A program made the translations under genes and the position numbers. Of a stretch of DNA of 64,000 bases, positions 35,421 through 43,649 are shown one piece after another (position 1 is the first letter of the stretch; each line of letters opens with the position of its first letter). The notes beneath the pieces are model-generated. The model was given only the letters and a program-made list of their open reading frames with translations, was not told the DNA's origin and searched no databases. Source of the DNA: Myxococcales bacterium (lineage in GTDB: Bacteria; Myxococcota_A; UBA9160; UBA4427); the NCBI GenBank assembly GCA_012960035.1, contig DUBZ01000063.1:38920-102919 (forward strand). Reading direction: 5' to 3'.

Positions 35421-36418
35421 GCGCCCTTCCCTTGCGTCATGCGGATCAAGTAGCGCCCCCAAGTCAAACCTGAGCCGACACCCACCATCGCGATGTCATC
35501 GTTCGGCTGCCATTTTTCCCAATTCATCGACACCACCGAAACGCCGCTCGCGGCACCCGTATTGCCGTACCAGTCCACATTGTAGTGATGTCGTTCGTTC
35601 GGAATTTCGCATTTGCTACTCACGTTTTCGAGCATGCGCAAATTTGCCTGATGGCCGACGAAGTGAAAATTGCGGTCATCGTCAGAAAAGTCTTCGTGCA
35701 ACTGATTGACCCCGGCAATCGTCTTCCGGATCGCAAACATCTGCACCGCGCGGCCGTCTTGCTCGAAGAAGCCAAGGCGCGGGATCACAACCTTGGACTG
35801 ACCTGCCGGGCTCGATTCGAGGTTGCTGCCGATGATCTCGGCGCGCCCGGGTATGCGGGTTGAGATCACGGCCGCCGAAGCGGCGTCGCCCCAGAGCACC
35901 GCGCTGTTTCGGTCGTCATAGTTGACGGTACGAGTCATCACCTCGCTTGCGACCACAAGTACGAAGTTCGGAAGCTTGCTGGGATCCATCATGGAGAGCA
36001 TGTTGATCGCCGCAAAGAAGCTCGTGCACGCCGAGCCGATGTCGAACGAGGTGGCCTCGATCTCGAGCAGCTCCGCGATGCGCGCCCCTTCCGCCGGGAT
36101 CGCGAAGTCAGGCGCACAACCGCCGCAGATCACCATGCCGATCTGGTCTTTGGTGACCTTCGCACGTTGCATCGCCATTTCGGCGGCACGCTGCCCAAGT
36201 TGTGCGTTCGAGTAGTCGGCCGCTTCCATCGCCGCGCGTGGATCACGGTTGTGAGTTTCGCGGATGTAGTCCAGAGGCAATGCGGTCCGACGGGAGCGAA
36301 TTCCCACTCGGTCCATGATCCAATCGTCTGTGGTCTCAATGTCCAGGGATTCGAGAAACGAGTTTGTGATCTCGTTTTCCGGGTGGAAGTGCCCTAGGCC
36401 ATGTACGTGAAGTGTCAC
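35417..36418 (-). CDS. Beta-ketoacyl-ACP synthase III (FabH-like)
   Basis: 333 aa. Chain-starting condensing enzyme. The triad is complete: Cys in FDIGSACTSFFAA, His in FHFVGHQANLRML, Asn in WYGNTGAASG. The N-terminus (FHPENEITNSFLESLDIETT, then WIMDRVGIRSRR) matches KAS III. It is the first gene of the minus-strand island and sets the starter unit; which acyl-CoA it takes is not visible. A 370-bp gap upstream should contain the promoter for the whole block. Confidence 0.92.
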   Translation of the reverse strand: MTLHVHGLGHFHPENEITNSFLESLDIETTDDWIMDRVGIRSRRTALPLDYIRETHNRDPRAAMEAADYSNAQLGQRAAEMAMQRAKVTKDQIGMVICGGCAPDFAIPAEGARIAELLEIEATSFDIGSACTSFFAAINMLSMMDPSKLPNFVLVVASEVMTRTVNYDDRNSAVLWGDAASAAVISTRIPGRAEIIGSNLESSPAGQSKVVIPRLGFFEQDGRAVQMFAIRKTIAGVNQLHEDFSDDDRNFHFVGHQANLRMLENVSSKCEIPNERHHYNVDWYGNTGAASGVSVVSMNWEKWQPNDDIAMVGVGSGLTWGRYLIRMTQGKGA

Positions 36419-36790
36419 GTTTCAGCGCCCTCGATGATGAGCAGTTTGGCGGTCGAGCAAAGTCTCGAACAGAACTCGGAGTCAGACTTTTTAGACAAAG
36501 AGCGGTCTCCAGACCAAGCGGCCAAACGCCTTGGGGGCGGCGTGACGAACGCACACGCTAGCCCGAAATTTCGTGAGTGTTTGCAAAGGTCTTGCAAAAC
36601 CCGCGGGCAATCTGCCGGGCGGGTTGATGTGTTCTACTGGGGGGAGAACAGGGGGGGTGGGAATAGGTCGCGCGGTGTCCGGGAAAACGATGCGGCGCGC
36701 TGGGTCGATCGATCGGCGGTGGGGCCCGCCTTTCGGGATGGGCGAGATTACCACGCGCCGGGGACAATTTCTCACACCCACTTGCTCGCG
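36419..36790. other. Probable promoter region of the fatty-acid island
   Basis: No gene is seen between the KAS III start and the DinG stop. An inverted repeat TGTTCT, 9-base spacer, AGAACA lies at 36630-36650 within a G-rich run on the plus strand. It could be a regulator site for the island. No clear -35/-10 pair was recognised. Confidence 0.45.
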
Positions 36791-39676
36791 TCAGACCCGA
36801 AATCGCGATTCGGTCCCAGTCTTCGTGGAGCGACCCAAATCGATTTCCGCGAGTACCGCGGGGATCTCGGCGCGTGAAATCGCCCTCACGGGTGTACCCG
36901 CCGGAAACGCCTCGTTGAGCCGGCGAAAATATCCTTTGTCGGCGCGGGCATCGACGATCACGACCACGCCCCGGTCATCCTCGGTTCGGATCAGACGACC
37001 GGCCATCTGCTTGAGATGTAACAGCATTTTCCCAAGCGCGTGCACGGCGAAGGGATTTCCACCCCTCTCGCGAATGCGATCTTCACGACGCTTGCGAAGC
37101 TCGGTGGGGACCTCGAACGGAAGTTTCTCGATCACAACCGCCTGCAGGGCATCGCCCGGTAGATCCAGTCCCTGCCAGAACGTCCGAGCCCCCAGGAGCA
37201 CCGCACCCCTGCGTGAATTCGCGAACCGCTCAACCAAGGAAGCCGGGTCCTCGAACGCGCGCACCGGCGTCAAGATCTCGATGCCGGTTCCGGCGAGTGC
37301 TGCGTCGAGTTGAAGTGCGACTTCGTTCATGCGCTTCAAGCTCGTGAACAAACCGAGCGTACGACCGCCGAGTTCGCGCGCGAGTAGTTCCAACACCTTC
37401 ACAGTTTCCGCCGTCGTGTCGCCAACAGGTTTGAGCGCAACGGCTCGCATGTTTTTTGCGTAAGGGAACGGGCTTTCCACGGTGATGCGTTCGATCGCAT
37501 CACCCGCACGCTGCTCGATTTCGAGTTCACCCAATGCAGCGAACGCGTCGCCTGCAACAAACAAACTCGCACTCACTGCAGCGAACGAATCCAACTGCTC
37601 CATGAAAAATTCGTGATACGGAGTCGCGGGGGATACCGGGCGAATCATCAAACGAAAACGTTGCCCGGGGCGACCCATCGATTCAAACGACGCGACATGA
37701 TGAGGCGAATCGTCAAACGCAATGCGAAGACAATCGGCGGCTTCGTGAAGTTCGCGAATCACGCGAAGCACCGGGTCGTCACCTTCGTCGTTCGTGTTTG
37801 TTTCTTCGCGCTGTGCCGCAAGATTTTCGGCTTCGACCGCAATGTCGTCAACGTGGCGCGCGGCAACCCGCGAAAACTCGGCGGCTTCGGGAAAGACGAG
37901 GTCGGGGTTCTGCGGAAGTTCCAGCTCACCGTATTCACTCGCGCGCCCGGCGAGGCTCTTGGTGATGCCCGCAAAGTCGAGATCAATTTCGCGACGCCAC
38001 GCGACGACGTCGACGGCAACTTTCTGTCGTTGCTCGAGCGGGAGCAAACGCGATTCATCGCGATCCGACGGACGCCCAAAGAGATCGTCGATGCGTTCGA
38101 GCACTTCGTCGGGGCTTACCGTCTGTGCGTAGACCTCGTCTGCGACGCCCGCGACCTCATGGGCCTCGTCTGCGATGACGTGGGAGAGCGTGGGATAGTC
38201 GGGAGGCCAGCGTAGGAGGAGGTCGTGGTTGGCGACGACGACGTCGGCGCGAGCCAGGGCTGCACGACGCGCCCCAAACGGGCAACCCGGTGTTTTTGAA
38301 CAGTCTTCCCGGGTGCAGTGCTCTGAACGCCGAGCTACGGAACGTGTTCGCAAATCGCGCAAAAGTGGATACCGGCGCATCAACGCCGCGGGCAGGTCGC
38401 CTATTTCCGAGTGTGGCCGGGTTCGCGCACATGCGAGCAACACCGCATAAGCATGGCGCTCATCGGGAAAGACATCGGTGTCTCGGCCCTCGCGCAAGAC
38501 CGCCGATAGCCGCCTTTCACAGACATAGTTGCCGCGACCTTTGATCGAGAGCGCGCGAATTTCGGGGTAACCGAGGAACGCCGCCGCAGCCCCAATGTCT
38601 TTGCGGAGCAACTGGTCTTGCAAGAGTTTCGTGCGCGTCGAAATCACCAGCGGCCCACGAATGCCACTGTGCCGACGATGGATTGCAAAGGGGATCACTG
38701 CCGCGAGATACGCGAGTGACTTGCCAACCCCTGTCCCACCTTCCAGCAACAGCGTGCCACCGCCGTCGAGATTGCGAACGAATTCGCGCGCGAGTTGGAT
38801 CTGCTCTTCGCGTACGCGGTAACCGGGAAAGTATGTGCGACCGCGCTCTTCGTCGGCGAGAACTTCTGCAATCGCGTTCTCGTCGAAGGGAACCGGCGAA
38901 TGTTCGGATGCCGAGATCGCAATGAACTGGTGGGGCAACCCGTCCGGGCTCATCTCGAGGGGACCGCGAAGTACGTCGAGCCAACGCGACTGCGGGGCGT
39001 AACGATCCAGTGCGCTACGTGCGACCGCGTAACGGCCTTCGCTCGCTAGCGCCCCTTGTGCGATCACCGCGAGGATGCGCGCAGTATCGAGCGCGTCGTT
39101 CAATGCGCGGTGGCGCTCTTCGGTGCCGAGTAGCTTTCGAGTCAAGGTCGCAAGGCGAAGGTCGGGTGCGTCGGGGTGTGTTACCGCGAGCACGTCCTGG
39201 GTGTCGAGATAGACCGCGTTCTTGAGGTTGGGCGAAACGAACTTGCTCAAGAAGCTGCGCTCGAAGTCGGCGTTGTGGGCGATCAACATCCGGTCTTCGA
39301 GGGCTTCGGCCACGCGGTAGCGAACGTCTTCAAGCTGGCTGGCGTTTGTGACGTCCCGATCTCGCAGCCCCGTAATACGTTGAATTTGCTTGGGAATTGG
39401 CTGGCGGGGTCGCACGACCCCCGAGAGCTTCCGCACCACGACTTCGGGCCGATCGACACTCGCGAAGATGTCGTCGCTCGCCGGGGCGCCCCCCACCGCG
39501 TCGAAGGTCAAGATGCCGAACTCGAGGATCTCAGCAGCGGTGTCGTTTGGAAGCCCCGTCGTCTCGAGGTCCACCACCGCAAACGCGCCGCTGCTCATGA
39601 GCAACGGCGCGAATAATGCGGGATCGAATCCAAGTTCTTCTTCGGTACAAGGCTGAAGGTCGAAACTATCGCTCAA
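36791..39676 (-). CDS. DinG-type helicase fused to a DEDD exonuclease
   Basis: 961 aa. Residues ~30-210 are a DnaQ-like 3'-5' exonuclease: AVVDLETTGL, LIAHNADFERSFL and the HRALNDALDTARI box, so all acidic residues are present. From ~300 a superfamily 2 DinG/XPD-like helicase follows: Walker A in LEGGTGVGKSLAYLAA, cysteines that should hold a 4Fe-4S cluster (VCERRL, HCTREDCSKTPGC), the VIADEAHE box, and motif VI in QMAGRLIRTEDDRG. This fusion resembles the YoaA/DinG exonuclease-helicases of Gram-positives. It probably repairs or unwinds D-loops or R-loops. It follows the ThDP gene by 73 bp. Confidence 0.92.
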   Translation of the reverse strand: MSDSFDLQPCTEEELGFDPALFAPLLMSSGAFAVVDLETTGLPNDTAAEILEFGILTFDAVGGAPASDDIFASVDRPEVVVRKLSGVVRPRQPIPKQIQRITGLRDRDVTNASQLEDVRYRVAEALEDRMLIAHNADFERSFLSKFVSPNLKNAVYLDTQDVLAVTHPDAPDLRLATLTRKLLGTEERHRALNDALDTARILAVIAQGALASEGRYAVARSALDRYAPQSRWLDVLRGPLEMSPDGLPHQFIAISASEHSPVPFDENAIAEVLADEERGRTYFPGYRVREEQIQLAREFVRNLDGGGTLLLEGGTGVGKSLAYLAAVIPFAIHRRHSGIRGPLVISTRTKLLQDQLLRKDIGAAAAFLGYPEIRALSIKGRGNYVCERRLSAVLREGRDTDVFPDERHAYAVLLACARTRPHSEIGDLPAALMRRYPLLRDLRTRSVARRSEHCTREDCSKTPGCPFGARRAALARADVVVANHDLLLRWPPDYPTLSHVIADEAHEVAGVADEVYAQTVSPDEVLERIDDLFGRPSDRDESRLLPLEQRQKVAVDVVAWRREIDLDFAGITKSLAGRASEYGELELPQNPDLVFPEAAEFSRVAARHVDDIAVEAENLAAQREETNTNDEGDDPVLRVIRELHEAADCLRIAFDDSPHHVASFESMGRPGQRFRLMIRPVSPATPYHEFFMEQLDSFAAVSASLFVAGDAFAALGELEIEQRAGDAIERITVESPFPYAKNMRAVALKPVGDTTAETVKVLELLARELGGRTLGLFTSLKRMNEVALQLDAALAGTGIEILTPVRAFEDPASLVERFANSRRGAVLLGARTFWQGLDLPGDALQAVVIEKLPFEVPTELRKRREDRIRERGGNPFAVHALGKMLLHLKQMAGRLIRTEDDRGVVVIVDARADKGYFRRLNEAFPAGTPVRAISRAEIPAVLAEIDLGRSTKTGTESRFRV

Positions 39677-39716
39677 CGGTTTTCCTGCTTCGACTTTCGG
39701 TTCCCAAAGTACGATT

Positions 39717-39740
39717 GAAAAACGTTCCTAAACGGTTTTT
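39717..39740 (-). terminator. Candidate weak intrinsic terminator after the ThDP enzyme gene
   Basis: On the minus strand AAAAACCGTT and AACGTTTTTC form a stem with one bulge and a TAGG loop, and the stem runs into a T stretch. It is AT-rich and so weak. It lies between the ThDP gene stop and the DinG gene. Confidence 0.35.
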
Positions 39741-39749
39741 AGACTGCAC

Positions 39750-41444
39750 TTAGACATAAATGCCGCCCTTAAACTCGCGGTCCTGTCGGATCATGATGTT
39801 GACCAGTGCAGGCTTGCCCGATGCAGCGGCGCGCTCGAGTGCCGGCCGAATTTCGTCGGGGCTCTCGACGAGTTCGCCGTGTCCACCCAACGCTTCGACG
39901 ACTTTGTCGTAGCGGGTGCGGTTCAAGAGCGAGCCGTCGAGCCGGTCCCAACCCATCATGGCACCCTGCGGTCGCATCATCTGACCCCATGCACCGTCGT
40001 TGCCAATGACACCGATGATCGGAAGGTTGAAGCGAACAGCCGTATCGAACTCAAAACCATTGAGGCCGAACGAACCGTCGCCGTACACGATGACGACGCG
40101 CTTGTCCGGGTTGGCGAGTTGCGCCGCCAACGCGAACGGCATGCCGACGCCCAACGTGCCGAGCGGACCCGGATCCATCCATGCGCCGCGACCCTTCACG
40201 GGGATGATCTTTGCCGCCGTTGCAACAATGTCGCCGCCATCCCCGATCACGATCGGCTCACCGAGGGTGCCGAGCCAGTCGCGCACTTCCTTGCACATGC
40301 GCTGGGGATCGACGGGCGTTTCGTCGCTGTTGAGTGCAGACTGAACCTTCGCTTCGGCGGTCGTCTCGAGTTCTCGCAGCTGCGCGAGCCATGCCGAGAA
40401 GTCCAGCTTCAGGCCCTGGTTCTTCATCTCTTCCGCGAGCAAGTCAAAGCTGCATGCGACGTTGCCAACGAGCGGCACGTCGGTCTGTCGGTTCTGCCCC
40501 ATCAAGATGTTGTCCATGTCGAGCTGAATCACCTTGGCGTCGTCCGGAATGCTCTTGCCAAAGCGCATTCGGAAGTCGAGCAAGGTGCCGGCCAACACGA
40601 TGCAGTCCGTCTGCGCGAGCGCGTCCCGGCGCGAGCGGTTTAGGAACTGCGGCGAATCCCACGGCACAGAACCGCGACCCATGCCGTTGCAAAAGGTCGG
40701 CAGGTGAATCTCGTTGATGAAGCTGTTCATCGAGTCTTCGGCTTGAGACCACTTTACCGCGGTACCGGCCATGAGCATCGGGCGTTCGGCCTTCGAGAGA
40801 AGTTCAAGCGCCTCGCGAACTTCAACGCGATCGGGGGAGGTGCGCGGCGCGGTGGTGCGAATGCGCGGGACGATGACGTTGTCGTCTTCGACCTGGCCCA
40901 TGAAGATGTCCATGGGGATCTCGAGAAACGCCGGGCCCGGGGTGCCCGAAATCGCATGACGAATCGCGAGTTCGACGTATTCAGGGATGCGGTAGCTCTC
41001 GTAGCAAGCGTCCGCGTACTTCGTGATGGGGCGCATCACGCCGATGTGGTCCATTTCCTGGAGTGAGCCACGGCGCAAGTTGTTGAAAGGGCCCTGGCCA
41101 CCGAAAACGAGGATCGGCGAGTTTGCCCGCCATGCGTTTGCGACGCCGGTGACGCCGTCCGTCACACCGGGGCCCGCGGTAATGGCCGCAACACCGATTT
41201 TGCCGGGGTTACAGCGCGCCCAAGAGTCGGCAGCATGAACAGCAGCCTGCTCGTGTCGCACGTCGACGATCTTGATCCCTTCGTCGAGACAACCTTCGTA
41301 GAGCGGCATGATGTGACCACCCGACAGGGTGAAGATGACTTCGACGCCAGCCTCTTTGAGAGCCTTGGCTGCGAGTTGTCCTCCGGAAAGCGGCATTTGG
41401 GGGGTTCCTTTCGTCACGTGGACGTTGTTGGGCAGTGATTCCAT
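39750..41444 (-). CDS. ThDP-dependent enzyme, acetolactate synthase/2-hydroxyacyl-CoA lyase-like
   Basis: 564 aa. Thiamine-diphosphate fold with the activating Glu in VRHEQAAVHAADSWAR, the middle FAD/ADP-like domain, and GDGSFGLNGFEFDTAV followed by GNDGAWGQ, the ThDP-Mg motif. The ends SGGHIMPLYEGCLDEGIKIV and REFKGGIYV fit the acetolactate synthase large-subunit-like, ILVBL/HACL group more than oxalyl-CoA decarboxylase. No small regulatory subunit or other branched-chain gene is near, so catabolic acyloin or 2-hydroxyacyl-CoA cleavage is as likely as valine synthesis. A 290-bp gap without a gene lies upstream. Confidence 0.85.
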   Translation of the reverse strand: MESLPNNVHVTKGTPQMPLSGGQLAAKALKEAGVEVIFTLSGGHIMPLYEGCLDEGIKIVDVRHEQAAVHAADSWARCNPGKIGVAAITAGPGVTDGVTGVANAWRANSPILVFGGQGPFNNLRRGSLQEMDHIGVMRPITKYADACYESYRIPEYVELAIRHAISGTPGPAFLEIPMDIFMGQVEDDNVIVPRIRTTAPRTSPDRVEVREALELLSKAERPMLMAGTAVKWSQAEDSMNSFINEIHLPTFCNGMGRGSVPWDSPQFLNRSRRDALAQTDCIVLAGTLLDFRMRFGKSIPDDAKVIQLDMDNILMGQNRQTDVPLVGNVACSFDLLAEEMKNQGLKLDFSAWLAQLRELETTAEAKVQSALNSDETPVDPQRMCKEVRDWLGTLGEPIVIGDGGDIVATAAKIIPVKGRGAWMDPGPLGTLGVGMPFALAAQLANPDKRVVIVYGDGSFGLNGFEFDTAVRFNLPIIGVIGNDGAWGQMMRPQGAMMGWDRLDGSLLNRTRYDKVVEALGGHGELVESPDEIRPALERAAASGKPALVNIMIRQDREFKGGIYV

Positions 41445-41730
41445 CCGTCAATTTTCGACGTGCGTCGATCTCGCAATGCACCGCGATCGACGGAACAATG
41501 CGACCTGTAACCTTGGCTTGCTTTGGGGCGTGCTTTGCTTTGCACGCAAGAGGCGAGACGGGCATTGCCGTCTGTGCGCACGTGCCTGCGACACGCTTGC
41601 CGACGGTATCACCCCGCCGTCCGGCACGTCAACGCCGCACGCCTGCAGTCGCGAGGCATGCTCCCGGCTCACGTTCGCCACCCTTGGGGATCACGGCAAT
41701 CGCCGGACAAGGGTGGCGTCAGTCCCAAAC
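41445..41730. other. Gap upstream of the ThDP gene, nothing identified
   Basis: No protein or RNA gene is recognised on either strand. It should contain the promoter of the ThDP gene. Short open frames in several phases have no family resemblance. Confidence 0.5.
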
Positions 41731-41762
41731 AAAAAGAGGCGACTCCGTGTGAAGTCGCCTCG
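41731..41762 (-). terminator. Intrinsic terminator of pal
   Basis: On the minus strand the arms AGGCGACTT and the complementary AGTCGCCT (41737-41760) enclose a short CACACGG loop, and are followed by TTTTTGTTTG. It lies just beyond the pal stop at 41797 and reads in the pal direction. Confidence 0.85.
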
Positions 41763-41796
41763 ATTGATCGTGATGTGATCTGAGTACTCGGCGTGA

Positions 41797-42300
41797 TTAG
41801 TTGCTCGAAAGCTCCGCGCGGCGGTTGAGCCCCCAGGCCGATTCGTCGTGGCCTTTGACGGCCGGTCGCGACTCGCCGTAGCTCTTGATCCGCATCTGCG
41901 AGCTCGGAACACCGAGGGCTTCAAGGTACTTACGGACGGTCTGTGCTCGTCGTTCGCCCAGCGCCAGGTTGTACTCGGCTGAGCCGCGCTCGTCGGTGTG
42001 ACCCGCGATCATTGCAGTTTGGTTCGAACCCTGCAGAACTTCGGCGTTGACCTTCAAGACGTCGCGCATGTCGCCGCGGATTTCCGACTTGTTGTAGTCG
42101 AAGTAAGCGGTTCCAAGGCTCAATGCAGTGTCGACCACTTCGCGTACGACCTCTTCGGCCGGGACTTCACCCTGATCGAATTCAGACGTATCCGAGGAGC
42201 CGCTGTCCATCACGTCGGTCTCTTCGGTGGTGGTGGCGCAGCCAGAAAGCACCATAAGGCTAGCGGCCGTAATGGTGAGAAATGTCGTTCGAATCTTCAT
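41797..42300 (-). CDS. pal: Peptidoglycan-associated OmpA-family lipoprotein (Pal-like)
   Basis: 167 aa from ATG 42300 behind GAGGGAAAT. A signal peptide with lipobox LMVLSGC gives a lipidated Cys, an acidic linker follows, and residues ~60-165 are an OmpA-C domain: FDYNKSEIRGDM, AGHTDERGSAEYNLALGERR (peptidoglycan-binding), and KSYGESRP. This is the Pal layout that links the outer membrane to murein. TolB and the other Tol genes are not adjacent, so a stand-alone Pal-like function is also possible. A strong terminator follows. Confidence 0.92.
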   Translation of the reverse strand: MKIRTTFLTITAASLMVLSGCATTTEETDVMDSGSSDTSEFDQGEVPAEEVVREVVDTALSLGTAYFDYNKSEIRGDMRDVLKVNAEVLQGSNQTAMIAGHTDERGSAEYNLALGERRAQTVRKYLEALGVPSSQMRIKSYGESRPAVKGHDESAWGLNRRAELSSN

Positions 42301-42664
42301 ATTTCCCTCGTTGTTTGTCTTCATCAGACTTTGTCGTTTAAAAATTTACTAATCCGCAGTCCACCCTGAAGGACAAACGGAAAAACCCGAGTGGCGGTTG
42401 GCGTCGCCAAAATGAACCGCTGGGTTACACCGGTTTTCATCTGTAAGGGGCAGATGATGGAGGTTTCGCCCACGACTCGCAAGCCGCGCAACACTTAGGC
42501 ACCGCATTGGTGGTTGTCGTGCCACGTTGTTTGGTGTTGTTTGGTGTTGTTTCGCGTTCTTTCATGTTGGCGCCGTCTCGGTGCCGTGTTGTTCATATTT
42601 CCCAGGGTTTTCAGATGTTGGAGGCCTCGCCAATCCACGCGCGATTCCCCGTCTGCCCAATTCT
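42301..42664. other. Gap between the TPR-like lipoprotein gene and pal
   Basis: Nothing coding is recognised. It contains a terminator hairpin (listed), a decanucleotide repeat around GTTGTTTGGT at 42530-42560, and the promoter for pal. A plus-strand frame at 42507-42758 is probably chance. Confidence 0.45.
42381..42425 (-). terminator. Candidate intrinsic terminator
   Basis: On the minus strand nested arms ACCC/GGGT, GCGG/CCGC and TTGGC/GCCAA close a GAC loop, followed by TTTTT. It reads downstream of the 42665-43489 gene, though 240 bases away. Confidence 0.5.
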
Positions 42665-43489
42665 TCATGGCGTGGACGCAGGTTGCAAGCCGCCGGGGGG
42701 CTTCGCACGCGGAAAGACCACCGATGATCCATCGGCGAGCAGCGTAACCATTCGGTGAACCAGGTCACGATTTGCGGGAAATTCGTCGAGCCCACGCGAA
42801 AGAAGTGCGAGGGCCTGTTCACGCTCGCCAGATTCGGACAGCAGCCGGGCGGCGTTGAGAAACGCACGCTCCCGCGGCGATTCCTGCCGGTTGTGCTTTT
42901 GTCGTTCACCGGACGTGCGCCAAGTCACACCGGTGGCGGCCGAAGGCCCTTGCGGCCCGATGAGTGCCAAGTAGCCCGCCAACGCTTCTTCGTCATGCCC
43001 GGCCCGAAGGGCCGCGTCCGAAACTGCTAGCTCGCTTCGAAGTACGAGGTCTTTCGACGTCTCTGCGCGACAACCTTCTTTTTTTAACAGCGCAGCAAAC
43101 TCGATCGCGGTGGGAGCAGTGCTGGGCTTCGCGAGGCGCTGGCGAGTGCCGAGTACCAGGGCGGCGCAGTATTCCCACTGTTCGACCTTCTGCCATGATT
43201 CGCCTTGGGCACGGTAGGCCGCGAAGCGCGAAAGTGACTCAATCCCGTCGCCGGCGGCCAAGGCTGCACGCGCGCCACCGAGTTGTGCACGGGGCAGATC
43301 CGGTGTCACGGCAAGGATTGCGTCATAGGCGCGACCGGCTCCGTCGACATCCCCGCTCGCCAATGCGAGGTCCGCAGCTTCGATCGCCTGCAATTGTGCG
43401 GTCGGATTGTTCGCCGTATACGAGCCCGCACACGAAATGCAAAGCGCGCCGAATAACACCACGCCTGCGAGCGAATTGCGAAAACCCAT
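42665..43489 (-). CDS. Lipoprotein with TPR-like helical repeats
   Basis: 274 aa from ATG 43489, behind GGAG. The signal peptide LAGVVLFGALCISC ends in a lipobox Cys. The rest is Ala-rich helix with repeat-like features (AIEAADLALASGDVDGAGRA, AALAAGDGIESLSRF, ARLLSESGEREQALALLSRG), as in TPR proteins that mediate contacts in the periplasm. No partner is evident and I do not recognise the family. It diverges from thiI. Confidence 0.75.
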   Translation of the reverse strand: MGFRNSLAGVVLFGALCISCAGSYTANNPTAQLQAIEAADLALASGDVDGAGRAYDAILAVTPDLPRAQLGGARAALAAGDGIESLSRFAAYRAQGESWQKVEQWEYCAALVLGTRQRLAKPSTAPTAIEFAALLKKEGCRAETSKDLVLRSELAVSDAALRAGHDEEALAGYLALIGPQGPSAATGVTWRTSGERQKHNRQESPRERAFLNAARLLSESGEREQALALLSRGLDEFPANRDLVHRMVTLLADGSSVVFPRAKPPGGLQPASTP

Positions 43490-43649
43490 ATTGAACACTC
43501 CACCTTTGCCGCCGCCCGTGACAGCCGGGAAAAACGAACGATGTCTCAACAGATAAATACCTGGGATCGTTTCAGATCGCGACCTCAGACTGGGTGGGTT
43601 GGAGGGGTTTCGGTAGGGTCACGCGAGCCCAAAACCCGCGAGCAGAACC

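Noticed and set aside
24914..36418. Standard aryl polyene gene cluster
   Set aside because: Only one elongating KS, no chain-length-factor partner, no ApeP-type set, no LolA, COG4648 or glycosyltransferase genes.
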